A DNA stretch of 64,000 nucleotides from Anomaloglossus baeobatrachus (lineage: Eukaryota > Chordata > Amphibia > Anura > Aromobatidae). Made by a program: the position numbers and the translations under genes. Under the pieces are notes generated by a model that saw nothing but the letters and a program-made list of their open reading frames with translations, was not told the origin of the DNA and did no database searches. Positions 43,488 to 55,238 of the stretch are shown here, in pieces (position 1 is the stretch's first letter; each line of letters opens with the position of its first letter). The stretch covers positions 217,530,128 to 217,594,127 of the forward strand of contig NC_134358.1 of NCBI RefSeq assembly GCF_048569485.1, in the 5' to 3' direction.

Positions 43488-44057
43488 AGGGTGGCTTTAC
43501 ATGCTGCGATATCCGGCCCGATATCGCTAGCATGAAACCCGCCCCCATCGTTTGTGCGCGACGGGCATATCGCTGTCCGTCGCGCACAAAATCGCGCACC
43601 CTCGTTACACGTACTTACATGGCCTTCGACGTCGCTGTGACCGGCGAACCACCTCCTTTCTAAGGGGGCGGTCCGTTTGGCGTCACAGCAACGTCACTAA
43701 GCGGCCGCCCAATTATAGCAGAGGGGCGGAGATGAGCGGGACGTAACATCCCGCCCACCTCCTTCCGCATTGTGGCCGGAGGCAGGTAAGGAGATGATCC
43801 TCGTTCCTGCGGCGTCACACGTAGCGATTTGTGCTGCCGCAGGGACGAGGATCAACTTCGCCTCAGCGACAGCAGCGATAATTGGGAGCGGACCCCCATG
43901 TCAACGAGGAGCGATTTTGGACGTTTTTGCAACGATCCAAAATCGCTCCTAGAAGTCACACGCTACGACATCGCTACAGCGGCCGGATGTGCGTCACAAA
44001 ATCCGTGACCCTAACGAGATCGCTGTAGCGAAATCGTAGCGTGTAAAGCCCGCTTAA
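43488..44057. mobile_element. TAA-flanked MITE (GGCTTTACACGCTACGAT family)
   Basis: Inverted ends GGTGGCTTTACATGCTGCGAT and ATCGTAGCGTGTAAAGCCCGC. Interior words GCGATATCGC-like, CCTCCTTTCTAAGGGGGCGG and GGGGCGGAGATGAGCGGGAC recur at 45430-45863 and, inverted, at 33997-34567. It interrupts the second PLE downstream of the GIY-YIG region. Confidence 0.8.
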
Positions 44058-44527
44058 GGGACTAAATAGCAAACATGATCTGATTTTATGTTATTGATGT
44101 TTTTGATTTTTTTCTTATACCTATGGGCAACGGTTTCCTTGTATACCTGGGTTCTTATAATGTGTTTGACAAAAGAATCCGATTATTTATATCTATAAAT
44201 CTATACAGCAGGGGTTTTATTGCATCTATTGATTTTCATGTCCATTTATAGAAAAAAAATAAATGCATATATATTCATATATAAGGTATTTGTACCTAAA
44301 TGTTAATTGATCTGTACTTTTTCTTTGTTCTATCTGGATGAATACTCATGTAATTTATGGTTAGATAAATACTTTATGGTCTATTTTTGAATTTTCTGTT
44401 TTTTGTGAACATGTGATTTTACCTGAGCAGCGTATACTCTCCTATTTAATTAATTCATTGAGAACATGTGGGTTGGTCCGCTGCTTAGGAAAAACATTTA
44501 TAAATATCCTTTTAGTCTTGTACTGAC

Positions 44528-44575
44528 TATGACCTGAAGAAGGCGTCCCGCCAAAACGCGTTGTGGTATACATCT
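44528..44575 (+). ncRNA. Hammerhead-like motif of the second PLE
   Basis: CTGAAGA at 44534-44540 fits the conserved CUGANGA strand. Stem II is GGCG-TCC-CGCC (44542-44552). The following AAAA replaces the usual GAAA, and ACGCGT (44556-44561) is a palindrome that could serve as a dimeric stem III, followed by T as the cleavage-site residue. With G12 changed it is probably inactive. Confidence 0.45.
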
Positions 44576-44690
44576 GACATTCATCAGTGTGCACAAGCCG
44601 GTGTCTTTACTTGAAAAATGGATATATATTTTTAATCAAGTTGATACAAATAAAGAAGCATTTTTATTTATCCCCTTGGAGTCCAGCTGG

Positions 44691-45429
44691 ATCCGTTGCA
44701 TTGCTTTGTTCCATTACCTTCCCGGCTTGATGCCGTAATCCGTGCCAGACCATGGGATATTAACAGGAGGATATATTCAGGCTTGTCTCTGCAGTGGTGA
44801 GCGGTTTTGTTCTTTTCTCTATACTGCTGGAGGATAGTTCCCTGGGCGAGTGCCAGCAAGATAGAAACCCCCCTTCCAACAGCACAAGTGGCCTTCCCTG
44901 AAGTATGGGAGAAGTGTGAGCTACAATAAAATGGCTCCTGTTTGTTTACAAGAGACTGGTGTATGCTTTGTATTGCCCTCCCCATGAGGATCCAGCAATT
45001 CAAAATGGAGGTAGCAGCGGATGTAATCAAAAATGCCTCAAGCTCCAAGGGAAGCATCACACGAACATATACGTTTAATGAAGCAAGGGGAACCCGCCTC
45101 TCGTCTTCAATTGTACAGACTCCCAACACTGGCTTTATAAGCAGTGGAGACAACCCATGTAATCTGTGCTCTTTGATGTGCCATCCTTTCCCTCTCCTGC
45201 AAAGCTGAGTGCAGGCAGACAAAGGGTGGAGGAGCCAACCACACCTGAGGGGGATGAGGTCACCAGCAAGGAGGAGGAGGCAGCCTTAACCTTTTCATGG
45301 CTTGTCGTCCTCCTGCAGTTCGTCCTGTTTCTGGCTGTATGCTTTACACAGTGATAAGGTGCTGAAGAAGCAGGCAGGAGCCACACAGCAGGGGCCCGCA
45401 AGCCACATGTGGCTCATGTCATGCCTTCC
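44691..45429. other. Unclassified, possibly an unlisted repeat
   Basis: A minus-strand open frame of 184 codons spans 45222-44668, without any domain I recognise and partly within the PLE tail. Composition is balanced. The end near 45390-45420 (GCAGGGGCCCGCAAGCC) resembles a MITE edge without partner. Confidence 0.3.
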
Positions 45430-45863
45430 CTGCGACGTCGCTGTTGCCGGCGATCCGCCTCCTTTCTAAGGGGGCAGTTCGTTCGGCGTCACAGCGACGT
45501 CATTAAGCGGCCGACCAATAGAAGCGGAGGGGCGGAGATGAGCGGGACGAACATCCTGCCCACCTCGTCCTTCCTCATTGCGTGTGGCCGCAGGTATGAT
45601 GTGGTTCCTCATTCCTGCGGTGTAACACATAGCGATGTGTGCTGCTGCAGGAACAACAAACAACATCGTACCTGCTGCAGCAATGATATTTGGGAATAGA
45701 GCACCGTGTCAACGAGCAACGATATGGTGAGTATTTTTGCTAGTTAACGGTCGCTTCTGCGTTTCACACGCAACGTCGTCGCTAACGAGGCCGGATGTGC
45801 ATCACGAATTCCATGACCCCCAACGACATCTCATTAGCGATGTCATTGCGTGTAAAGCGGCCT
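45430..45863. mobile_element. MITE copy of the 43488 family, left end missing
   Basis: Starts inside the family sequence at CTGCGACGTCGCTGTTGCCGG and ends with GTCATTGCGTGTAAAGCGGCC then TTTA. Same orientation as 43488-44057 and clearly diverged from it. Confidence 0.7.
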
Positions 45864-46920
45864 TTAGAGTCTAAAATAGTCCTAGTGGTCAATGTGAAAA
45901 TTGCAAGATTTCCAATTCTAATGATTTTTTAGAAGCCTGATTTAAACAATATGTCATTTTATGATAATAGTTTCCATTTATAATTAAATGATGTGTAATA
46001 GTCTGTGTTTTGTGTAGAGCCTCATATTTACATTAATCCCATTATGCAGTGATATGAATGCTATTACATATGTCAATATGTTTTATTGTCTGATTTCTTA
46101 CTGTGCTTTTATATACAGAAATATATGTATAATGGTGCTGTTCCTTCACCGTCACAGTGAGCCAAGCATGAGTCATATAGTAAGCAAGCTGCCCTTGTCA
46201 TCACATGCTATTGATAGGAGCTGTAGGTGGCATTGCTAATCAGCCAGTGACCTTCCATGGGTATGTTTTGCCTGCCTTACGTTCCAGTTAATTCATCCGC
46301 TGATCTTTTCTTCTCACCCTATGCTCTGGATTTGATTACATCAAAGCTGTATTCACTTGTATTGTAATGGAGTTCGTATGGTGCCATTTGTGAGAACTTT
46401 GTAATATTGTAAAGGTTTATCACATTCATAGGGAATTTTCAGGTGATTCTAGAACCCTTTTAGATTAAATGGGTTTTCCAGGCCTTTTATAAACTGCCCA
46501 GATAGAAGGGATGGTTGTGCAGTTACATGTAAGCCGATTGGTGGTCATTTAATAGCCCATTCAGACAGGCCAACTGCACTGTCATGCTCACAGAACAATC
46601 ACTTCTATGATTGTTGTGTTTACATGGAACATATTTTTTTCTCAGTATCACATGTCCTCAAGCTAAAAAGTATCACCCAAGAACAAGCGTTTTTCTTGTT
46701 AGTGATTGTTGGCCTGCTTAGGCCGATAATTGCTAATGAACATTTCTAGGACTACTGTAATGCTGCGTCCCTGCACTCCTTGCTCTCCTGCAGAGACGCG
46801 ATCAGACTCACCATGCTGCCCGGTGTCCCTGCCTCTCTTCCATGTTGGTTTCTCCTCCTCCAGCCTCCTGCAGTTTGTACGCTTCACAGGAACTCCAGGA
46901 GCGCTACTAAGGAGTGCACG
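45864..46920. other. Intergenic, nothing recognised
   Basis: AT-rich with one fragment (GGGTTTTCCAGGCCTTTTATA, 46474) like the end of a dispersed MITE. No coding segment recognised. Confidence 0.35.
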
Positions 46921-47339
46921 CTGTTGTGAATATCATCAGAGATGGTGCTGTTTCCGGGAGTGTTTCTAGACTCCCTCTGGTGGCTAGTACTGGTGAGTCT
47001 GATTCTGCATCTGTCGCTCAGACAGGTGTAGGAGATGATAGCTGCTTCAGGGAGCCTATGGAGTCCAGCCTGGGGGTGTAGGAAAGCAGTTTTTGTATAA
47101 CCTTTGCTAGTGATAATTGTTTCTGCTCCATGTGAAGATGTCCAGAAGTTTGTCCTCCAGCCTTTAGGCTTTTTGCCTGTTCCTGTAGGTTCTGTTTTTG
47201 CTTTTTTTCTGCTCCTTTTTGGATTCTCCAGGAATGATTTCTACAGCGGCTTTTTTGTTCCTTTTGCATCGGTTTTGTCTCCATGTCATTCTGAGTCTGC
47301 AGCTATGTCTGATAAGTATTTGTAATACTATTGTATGTT
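46921..47339 (+). mobile_element. Possible LTR fossil on the + strand
   Basis: Begins TGTTGTGAATATCATC and contains CTCCCTCTGGTGGCTAG, words that resemble LTRs of amphibian Gypsy-like elements. It abuts the minus-strand LTR described next. No internal region of its own is visible, so it would be a solo or partial LTR. Family uncertain. Confidence 0.35.
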
Positions 47340-50057
47340 TTGAGGATTTCGATAGCGTTAGGGCAATGACAGCCAGAGACGAGTTTGTGGTACAAGATGT
47401 TTATGATATGTAACCACGGTAGATACACAACGGAACAAACACAGCAGAACAAACACAGCAGAACAAACACACGAAATACCTTCCCGAAACGGAGCGGAGG
47501 GAATTCCCGGGGCCACGCACCGGACTCCCCCAGGGAGACCACCAGAGCGAACCCCTATACAGGGACTGTCCGGCAATCAACCCCGGAAGGCCTAAATGCG
47601 CCGCAGCCGGGACACAAGGGGCAAGCGGTAAAGTCCAGAAGTGTCCGTACGGGATGAAAGTCCAGAATGGTTACGAACCGGAAGAAACTGGGCAGACGTG
47701 CTGACCAAAGACGGCAGACGGAGTCCGGGCACAGTTTGAAGAAACCGGGTGTGGTCCAGAGTCGGTCGGTAGATTTTCAGGAGGATCCAAGTAGCAGCAG
47801 CAGTAAAGCAGGAGCACACAGCAAGCAGTATACTCAGGCACTGGACTAGGCTTAGAGGCGGCCTTTTAAGTAGCTGGACAGGAAGTAGGGCAACAGAACA
47901 TAAAACTCCATGTTAACCGAGGGCAAGCTTTTTCAAAAGAGGACTGGAAAACCCGGAAACCTGACATTACTCCCCCCCCCAGAAACGGCCTCAGGACGGG
48001 TCAGGGCCCGGCTTGTCCGGGTACCGTCGATGAAACTGAGCGATCTTCCGGGGTGCTCGAATGTTACCCACCGGTTCCCAGGAATCGTCCTCGGGGGCGT
48101 ACCCCTGCCAACGTACCAGATACTGAAGCCGACGATGGAGCCGGGAGTCAATAATGTCCTCAACCACGAACTGCTCCTCGCCGTCGACCATCACAGGCGG
48201 AGGAGGAGGCACGACACGACCATGAAACGTATTGGGAGAGACGGATTTGAGGAGAGAAACATGAAAGACCGGGTGTACCTTTAGATGGTGCGGTAACCGC
48301 AGCCGACAGGCCACAGGGCTCACGATCCCGGTGATCTTGAACGGACCGATGAATTTTTGTCCCAGCTTCTGCGAAGGGACACCCAATCTCAGGTTCTTGG
48401 TGGATAACCATACAGAGTCCCCTACCTTATACATGGGTGCCGGTTTCCGGTGAGCGTCTGCCGACCTCTTGTAACGCTCCTGAGCTGTAGCCACAGTGTC
48501 CTTCAGAACCTCCAGATTTTGTCGTAGCTCTGTCAATCTGTCCTCCACCGCAGGCACTGAGACCGCAACCGGTGACCTAGGCAAAATAGTCGGATGGTAA
48601 CCCAAGTTAGCAAAGAAGGGTGTTACCTTAGTGGAGCTGCTCTGAGTGTTGTTATACGAGAACTCCGCCAACGGAAGCATCTTCAACCAATCGTCCTGCA
48701 GATGGCTGACATAACAGCGAAGGTATTGTTCCAGGGTTTGATTGGTCCGTTCGGTCTGCCCATTTGTCTGAGGATGGTATGCAGAAGACAAACAGACATC
48801 AATCTGGAGTGCCGTACAAAACCCCTTCCAGAACCTAGACGTGAACTGCACGCCCCGGTCAGAGATGATCTCGTCTGGTACCCCATGCAATCGGAATATG
48901 TTCTGGATAACCAGATCCACTGTCTCTGAGGCTGAGGGAAGACCGGCACACGGAATAAAGTGAGCAGCTTTAGTCAACCGATCCACCACCACTAAAATGG
49001 TATTGTGACCGTCTGAGACGGGCAACTCCACAATAAAATCCATTGAGATAGACCCCCAAGGGCGAGATGGCACGGGTAACGGTTGGAGGAGTCCTGTAGG
49101 AGCCACACGAGGGACCTTGCACCGGGCACAAACCACACATGAGTGGACATAGTCCTTTACGTCCTTTAAACAGGTAGGCCACCAGAAGAAACGGTTCAGA
49201 AATTCCTGCGTCTTCTGTACCCCCCTATGACCAGCCAACACGGAGTCATGGACCAACTTGAGAACCCGAAGTCTTACGGCCTCCGGGACATAAATGCGTC
49301 GCTCTCTCAACCACACACCATTCCGAAGAACAAGAGTTACATCATTCGGGGGGGCAGCAAGAAATACGTCACCATCATAGGCCAGCTTGATGTCCTTCCA
49401 CAAGTCCTGGTCCTGGATTACTCCAACGAAATTGGCATCCGATAACACGGTCTGAGACGGGGTTCCAGGCACGGAGTCCACGGCGTGGATTCGGGACAAG
49501 GCATCGGCTTTCCCATTACGTGAACCTGGACGGTATGTAACGACAAAATTGAACTGGTTAAGGAATAGGCTCCAACGGGCTTGCCGTGGAGACAGGCACC
49601 TGGCAGACTTAAGAAATTCCAGATTACGATGATCTGTGAGTACTATCACTTGCTGCGCGGCTCCCTGTAAGTGGTGTCTCCATTCCTTGAAAGCGGAAAT
49701 AATCGCTAACAATTCTTTGTCCGCAATGTCATAGTTCCTTTCTGCAGGGGACAACCGGCGGGAAAAGAAAGCACACGGATGTAAGAGACTCTTGTCCCCA
49801 GTCCTTTGAGAAAGGATGGCCCCTAATGCGTAGTCGGAAGCGTCGACCTCCACGATAAAGGGAAGTGCGGGATTCGGATGTACCAATATAGGTATAGGCA
49901 CTGAGGTAAAACAGACCTTGAGACGATGGAAGGCTTCCTGGGCCTGGGCGGACCACTTCTGTCCTTTCTTGGTTAACAGAGTGATGGGACGAACGATCTC
50001 TGAAAAATTACGGATAAAACGTCGGTAAAAGTTGGCAAAACCGACAAAGCGTTGTAC
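47340..50057 (-). mobile_element. Gypsy LTR retrotransposon fossil (chromovirus), 3' part
   Basis: On the minus strand, in order: end of the RT region (50057-49900), RNase H, integrase, chromodomain, polypurine tract (complement of CTCCCCCCCC, near 47970-47980) and one LTR starting TGTCAGG at 47966 and running down to about 47340. RNase H has VEVDASDYALGAI and VLTDHRNLEF. Integrase has the H-H-C-C finger (AGHRGVQKTQ... CVVCARC) and the D-D-E core (MDFIVEL, ISDRGVQF, YHPQTNGQTER). The chromodomain (FVVEDIIDSR, YLVRWQGY, DSWEP) marks the chromovirus branch. No gag, protease or second LTR is seen. A fossil that cannot move by itself; the part that remains reads well, so it is not very old. Confidence 0.9.
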
Positions 50058-50366
50058 CTCTTAGCTCCTAGCCGTGCAGACACTTGTAACCAAGGTAAAT
50101 ATCGGGTATCCAAGCAAGTTACCCGATGTTTAACTTGGTTACGAGCCTCCACAGCTGTCAGATGTCGGCTCCCAGTCTTTCACATTCAGTTCCCCTCACT
50201 CCCGATCACATGACTCCAATGCCCGCCCATAAACTTAAAGTGACAGGATCCAGCAAAATAACACATGCATTTGCATCCGTTTTTCTTTGCAAAAATAGGA
50301 TCCGCTTTTGCAGCAAAAAAACGTTCATGACGCATGCTAAAAAAACGTAGTGTGAAAGCAGCCTTA
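50058..50366. mobile_element. MITE right part abutting the Gypsy fossil
   Basis: AACCAAGGTAAATATCGGGT (about 50089) is shared with the MITE at 1543-2607 (1773-1812), and the end ACGTAGTGTGAAAGCAGCC-TTA is a typical TTA-flanked terminus. The left terminus is not seen. Confidence 0.4.
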
Positions 50367-51037
50367 TATTGGATTATAAAATTGGATACAAAATACCCTA
50401 AGGGAATGAACTATAGGAATGACACATTGTATCTCTATTGATTCATTTGAAGAAATTCGTGGAGTGACTTGTGATTATGTAAATGATCTTCATATGTGCA
50501 ATTATTGCTAACACATGTCTATATGATCATTGGTTGTTGAATTAGTGCTTTTAAACCTTGGGTTATAGTGATTTTGTATCTCAGTGACTAAGGGCATGCT
50601 TGCCTGAAACATGTTGAGACTATAATTCAACCATCATGATGTTTTTAAAATTTGCTGAATAAAGATGAAGATTTTAATTATGGGACTCGCCACTTTATCC
50701 TTTTTCGTAATATGACTTCAGCTTTCTAAAGAGCTTTGAGACATCTGTATATGTAATGGTAGCGCTATCCATTCTCATTTACTATGATGTAACATAACAA
50801 TGAGAGTGGAACATGGATGTTGGATTCCAATAAAAATGGAAATCTGATATTAGAAAGGATCTTTTTTAAGAAACACCTCCACTCTTCTTCACAAGCTGTG
50901 TCTGATATTGTTGTTCATTCCCATTTATTTATATTGCTGGACTGCAACATAAAACAATCCATGGGCAAGAGTGGACCTTCTTCAGAAAAGAAAAATAGAT
51001 CTTTCCTTCTAACCTTGGAAACCATTTGGAAACCTTT
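50367..51037 (+). other. Probable eroded PLE tail and unclassified sequence
   Basis: 50580-50690 (TTGCCTGAAACATGTTGAGAC, then GCTGAATAAAGATGAAGATT and GGACTCGCC) follows the order hammerhead-like motif, AATAAAG, end seen in PLE tails of this window, but the hairpin is gone. The remainder is unclassified. Confidence 0.35.
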
Positions 51038-51415
51038 TAAGGACTCATGTGCATGTTGCGTAATAGCATGCATTTACGCTGCGTATTGCACTGCAGTGTA
51101 AATGCATGCGTCCTGCGTCCCCTGCACAATCTACGTAGATTGTGCATGAGACGTGCGCACGTTGCTTTTTTGAACACAGCAATTTGGATGCTAAAATTTT
51201 GACCCAAATCCGTGCGTTCATAAAAGCAGCATGTCAATTATTTGTGCGCTCTGAATGCAGCTCCCACTCTGTCTATGGTGGGGGCAGCAGCCATAGCGCA
51301 TGAAATCGTCTTTTTTTTAACAAAAATACTGCAGTGTTTCTGCAGCGATTTGAAGCGCACATGTGCTGTCAAATCGCTGCAGAATATTCAGCAGTTACGT
51401 GCGCGTGAGCACTAA
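51038..51415. mobile_element. TTA-flanked MITE next to the Ngaro element
   Basis: Left TTAAGGACTCATGTGCATGT and, inverted, right TTAGTGCTCACGCGCACGTA are imperfect inverted ends. Interior palindromes ATGCATTTACGCTGC / TGCAGTGTAAATGCAT and ACAATCTACGTAGATTGTGC. Its end coincides with the first base of the Ngaro element within one or two bases. Confidence 0.6.
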
Positions 51416-51417
51416 AA

Positions 51418-51653
51418 GAAGGGCAGTGAGCCCCATAGGGGTGAATGGACCCCATGACGATCGGGAGGGTGCAAGGTTAGGAAAGGGTTAATGGGTTTGC
51501 ATGGGATGGGGGATATGTGGGAGTACAGGATTGGTAGAAGGGAGCTGTAAGGGGATTGGGGGGGAGCAAGGAAGGGGTGGGGTGTTGTGACAGGTATAAG
51601 AGAGGGGGGTGTACTGATCACCTCCCCTTTCGTCGCTTGATCTTTGTGTCCCA
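51418..51653 (+). repeat. Ngaro split direct repeat A1
   Basis: From AAGAAGGGCAGTGAGCC to CTTTGTGTCCCA, 236 bp, repeated at 57314-57549. It contains a TATAAGAGAGG word (about 51595), a possible promoter for the element RNA. Confidence 0.95.
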
Positions 51654-51675
51654 GGACGTAGTGCTGCCTCCTGCC

Positions 51676-53730
51676 ATGGCTGCCCTTGCTGAACTGCTGG
51701 AGATGGTGCGGGGGGCCTCCGAGGTAGTAGGAGTGGATGCCCTGAGGCAGCAGCTGGCAGCGGTCTGTGGGGCTGGAGCGGCGCCGCCTGCTGTTCCAGC
51801 GCCCGGGCCGTTGCTACGTGCTCGGCGGGCGCGACCGCCGGAGCGCTACTCCCCCAGCTGGAGGGGGAGAATAAGATCAAGGAGCCCCTGCGGGGACCCT
51901 CCGGAGCAGCGGCGGAGCCCTTCAACTCACCTAGGGGAGCAGCCGGCCACCGGGAGGAATCCGCGTCGGAGATCCCGTGGGTCGGGGGTGGGCGGAGCCT
52001 CGGCGAGGCCCACTTCCGGTCCACGGCCTGCGCAGCACCAGACCGGAGCAGGGATGACGGCAGCCCCCAGTGATGTGCCGGCTGGGGGTGGCGCTCGGCG
52101 TGCCGGATTGCCGGAGGAGACTCCCTGCAGGCCGCAGGGGAGAGCTACAGGACGGAGGACGGGAGCGGATGCGAGCAGCGAGGTCAGGAGATCAGAGGAG
52201 GGGTACGGTGGCCCGCAGGCACAGAGGAGATCGGTAGTCACGGTCCCCCCCGGCGAGGAGCGTGCTGGGGGAGGGTCCCGGCGAGGAGCAAGCTCGGCAC
52301 GGCCTTCCGTCAGTCGGCAGGGAGGGAGCCCACTGAGAACGACAGAAGTGGCGGCGCAGCAGGATATCACGATTACAGCGAGAAAAGACGGCGGCAGGGC
52401 GCCACGGTGGGAGAAAAGGAAGAGGTCAAGCAGGAGTCGCCCGGACGAGCAGGGTGCGGTGACCGTGGGGGTCGACGGCCGCCAGGTGCGGGCTGTCCCC
52501 TCGCTGGTCCCCCCTGAGGATTTCGGCAGCGCATCAGACTCCAGCGAGGAAGAAGGAGCAGCGGCGTGTCGGACGGAGCGGCAGCAGGAAGATCGTGGCA
52601 CGGCTGTTCCGGCGTCGGCTCAACGGCAGCCTGGTGAGCAGACAACAGAAATGTTTCATGCTGTGGGTAGCGCGGGCGGGGGCGGGGGTTCCGTCGCGGG
52701 ACGCGTTGCGCTGGGGGCGAGTGCGGTCGGGCAGTCTGGTTTACCGGGTCCGGAGTTTTGGGGGCAGCTTTTGGGGGTGTTGCAGGGGTTGTCTGCGGAA
52801 CGGGTGAGTCGGACTGGGCCTGGGGCTCCGGTGGGGGCGTGGGTGGGCCCCACGGAGGTGGTGCGGACAGAAGCGCCGGTGCGCGAGGTTGCGGTGGGGG
52901 ACCCGACCTCGGCGGCAGGTACGGGACAGGAGGCTGGTGGGGCGGCTTCCGTGGGTGCGAGTAAGGAGGCGGAAAAGGAAAAAGAAAAGGAGGATGAGGT
53001 TGTGCGTTTGGATGATAGGGCGCGGAGTGAAATTTATGTGTGTTTTGAAGGTCAGTTAGGGGTTCATTTGAAAAAGGAGGTGAGGGAAAAGATTTGGAAA
53101 GGGGAGTATGTGGAAATTTTTTCCCTGCTTCCCTTGGAAAAGTTTAATTTGGATAAGGTAAAACCCAGTGATACAAAAAAGGAGAAGGAGGATGAGGAAA
53201 AACGGAGGTATAGGTTGATCCCGAGGACGTTTACTAACTGGCTACAGGCCTTTGCGATCTTAGCCAGTGTGATCGGGGAAAAGGAGCCGGAGCATTGTTC
53301 CGCCCTATTTGGATATATGGACGCGATAGGGGAAGCGTATAGAGTATACGGCGGTTTAGGGTGGTTGAGATATGATGAGCAGTTCCGGCAACGGAAGGCT
53401 CTGCGGCCAGGAGTCCAGTGGGGCCACAAGGATATTTCTTTGTGGATGCGGTTAATGACGGCGCCAGCTCAGCCCTTTCGAGGGGGTGCCGGGAGCCCGG
53501 GTGCGAGTGGCGGGTCCTCGGCTGGACAGAAAAAGGGAGCTTGTTGGCAGTATAACGAGGGACAGTGTAAGTTCGGGGCCTCTTGTCGTTTCAGACACGA
53601 GTGTTCCGGATGTGGAGGGTCCCACCCTCTGGCCAGGTGCTTCAAGAAAGGGAAAGGAAAGGCGGGGGATGGGTCTGGAAAAAGGGAGGACGCCAGTGAG
53701 GGTCGAGGCGATGCTTCCCTATTTAAGTAG
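51676..53730 (+). mobile_element. Ngaro Gag-like region
   Basis: A long frame (open from 51556; Met at 51676, MAALAELLEMVRGASEV, is the likeliest start). An Arg/Pro/Gly-rich first half gives way to a conserved block (VCFEGQLGVHLKKEVREKIW, IFSLLPLEKFNL, TFTNWLQAFAILASVIGE) and ends with a CCCH finger CWQYNEGQCKFGASCRFRH and a CSGCGGSHPLARC knuckle, as in Gag of DIRS-like elements. Binds and packages the element RNA by family analogy. Confidence 0.8.
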
Positions 53731-55238
53731 ATACCCGGATGTTCGGGCGGCGGAGTTGTTGGAACGTGGTTTTACGGAGGGCTTTCGGATTCCGTTTCGC
53801 CCGGGAAACCTGAGGTCCGCAAAAGAACATCCGGCGGTGGTGAAGGAAAAGCTGCAGAAGGAGGTGGAGTTGGGAAGGATGGCGGGCCCATTCCAGGACC
53901 CGCCATTCTCCAATTTACGGATTTCCCCCCTTGGGGTGGTACCTAAGAAGGAGCCGAACAAATTTCGGCTCATTCATCATTCATCATTTATCTTATCCGG
54001 CGGGATTGTCGGATATCACCGGAATTGTTGGCGGTATGTTATGTATCGTTCGATAGGGCCTTGGAGCTGGTAAGGGTAGCGGGGCGGGGGGCCCTGATGG
54101 CAAAGGCGGATGTGGAAGCAGCTTTTCGTTTACTCTCGGTGCATCCAGAGAGCTTTCATCTCTTAGGGTGTATGTGGGATGGTGAATACTATGTGGATCG
54201 TTGCTTGCCGATGGGCTGTTCCATTTCGTGTGCTTATTTTGAGGCATTCAGTACGTTTGTGGAATGGGTAGTCAAGGAGGTGGCAGGAGTCCATTCGGTG
54301 ATTCACTATTTGGATGACTTCTTTTGCGTGGGTCCGGCGGGCTCTTCGGTTTGCTCCTTGTTGTTGTTCACGTTAGAGCGGATCGCGCGTAGCCTGGGTA
54401 TTCCGTTGGCAAAAGACAAAACAGAAGGGCCGGTGACGGTTTTATGTTTCTTACGTATCGAAATTGATACACTGGCAATGGAATGGAGGGGAAGCTGTTG
54501 GATTTGAAGGCGTCGGTGCGGTTTTTGTCTCAGGCCAAGAAGGTGCGGTTGCGCGAGTTGCAGTCAGTGCTCGGGAAATTGAATTTCGCTTGTCGCATTA
54601 TGCCGATGGGGCGGATATTTAATAGGAGACTGGCGGGCGCAACCGCGGGGGTAAAAGCTCCAAATCACTTTGTCAGAGTGACAAAAATGATGAAAGGGGA
54701 TTTGTTGGTGTGGGAGGAGTTCTTGGACCGGTACAACGGTCGGACCCTTTGGATGAGCGAGGCAGTGTCCAATAGCCAGCTGGAATTGTACACTGATGCG
54801 GCTGGGGCGACAGGTTTTGGAGCAATTTTTCAAACGCGCTGGTGCGTGGGAAAGTGGCCGCGGCGTTGGGTGGAAGCAGGTTTGGTGAGGAATTTGGCGC
54901 TGTTGGAATTGTTTCCCATTATTGTGGCGGTGGAGCTGTGGGGCCCTGTTTTTGCTGGAAGAAGGGTTTGCATGCATTGTGACAACATGGCGGTGGTGCA
55001 TTCCATCAACGCACTGTCGGCAAAATCCCCGCCGGTTGTGGGGTATTTAAGGCATCTAGTGTTGCGTTGCTTGGAGTTAAACATTTGCGTGGTGGCTCGG
55101 CATGTGCCTGGGATTCGCAACGAGGTGGCTGATGCGCTATCACGGTTTCAGTTTTGCAGGTTCAGGAAGCTGGTGCCGGAAGCGGACGCGGAGGGAGAAC
55201 CTTGCCAGAACTGGCTGTGGGACCTGGCATCGGTATAG
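53715..55238 (+). mobile_element. Ngaro reverse transcriptase and RNase H region
   Basis: Opens with the DIRS-type entry LLERGFTEGFRIPF and GVVPKKEPNKFRLIHH, then the RT core with MAKADVEAAFRLL (motif A), MGCSISCAYFEAF and VIHYLDDFF (motif C). RNase H follows: LYTDAAGATGFGAIF, LALLELFPIIVAVELWG, CMHCDNMAVVHSIN, RNEVADALSRFQF. The region is interrupted in this fossil. It would make the DNA copy of the element. Confidence 0.85.

Larger units (their letters stand above)
42263..44690 (+). mobile_element. Second Penelope-like element, 5'-truncated, with two MITE insertions
   Basis: Sense parts are 42990-43487 and 44058-44690. An inverted 84-bp piece (42265-42348) is the reverse complement of about 43136-43207 (AATAGCTTTAATA, TTTCATTAACTGTAATAGC). 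The coding part shows SLYKGNSFNTNTFINC, then HVIYLIECEQCQIQYVGCT, a GIY-YIG core, followed in another frame by SRHFATVHKGNLTAFKFKGI and RRKLLNHESRWIFML, as in the end of PLE endonucleases. The RT is missing. The tail carries the hammerhead-like motif at 44528-44575 and ends about ATTTTTATTTATCCCCTTGG. MITEs at 42352-42986 and 43488-44057 are later insertions. Confidence 0.75.

Noticed and set aside
44668-45222. 184-codon minus-strand open frame
   Set aside because: It runs partly through the tail of the second PLE and shows no recognisable domain; I left the region as unclassified.
51927-52645. Pro/Ser-rich minus-strand frames
   Set aside because: Antisense shadows of the GC-rich Gag-like frame.
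51640-52700. CpG island with host gene start
   Set aside because: The GC-rich block is the front of the Ngaro Gag-like region, bounded by the element's own repeats.
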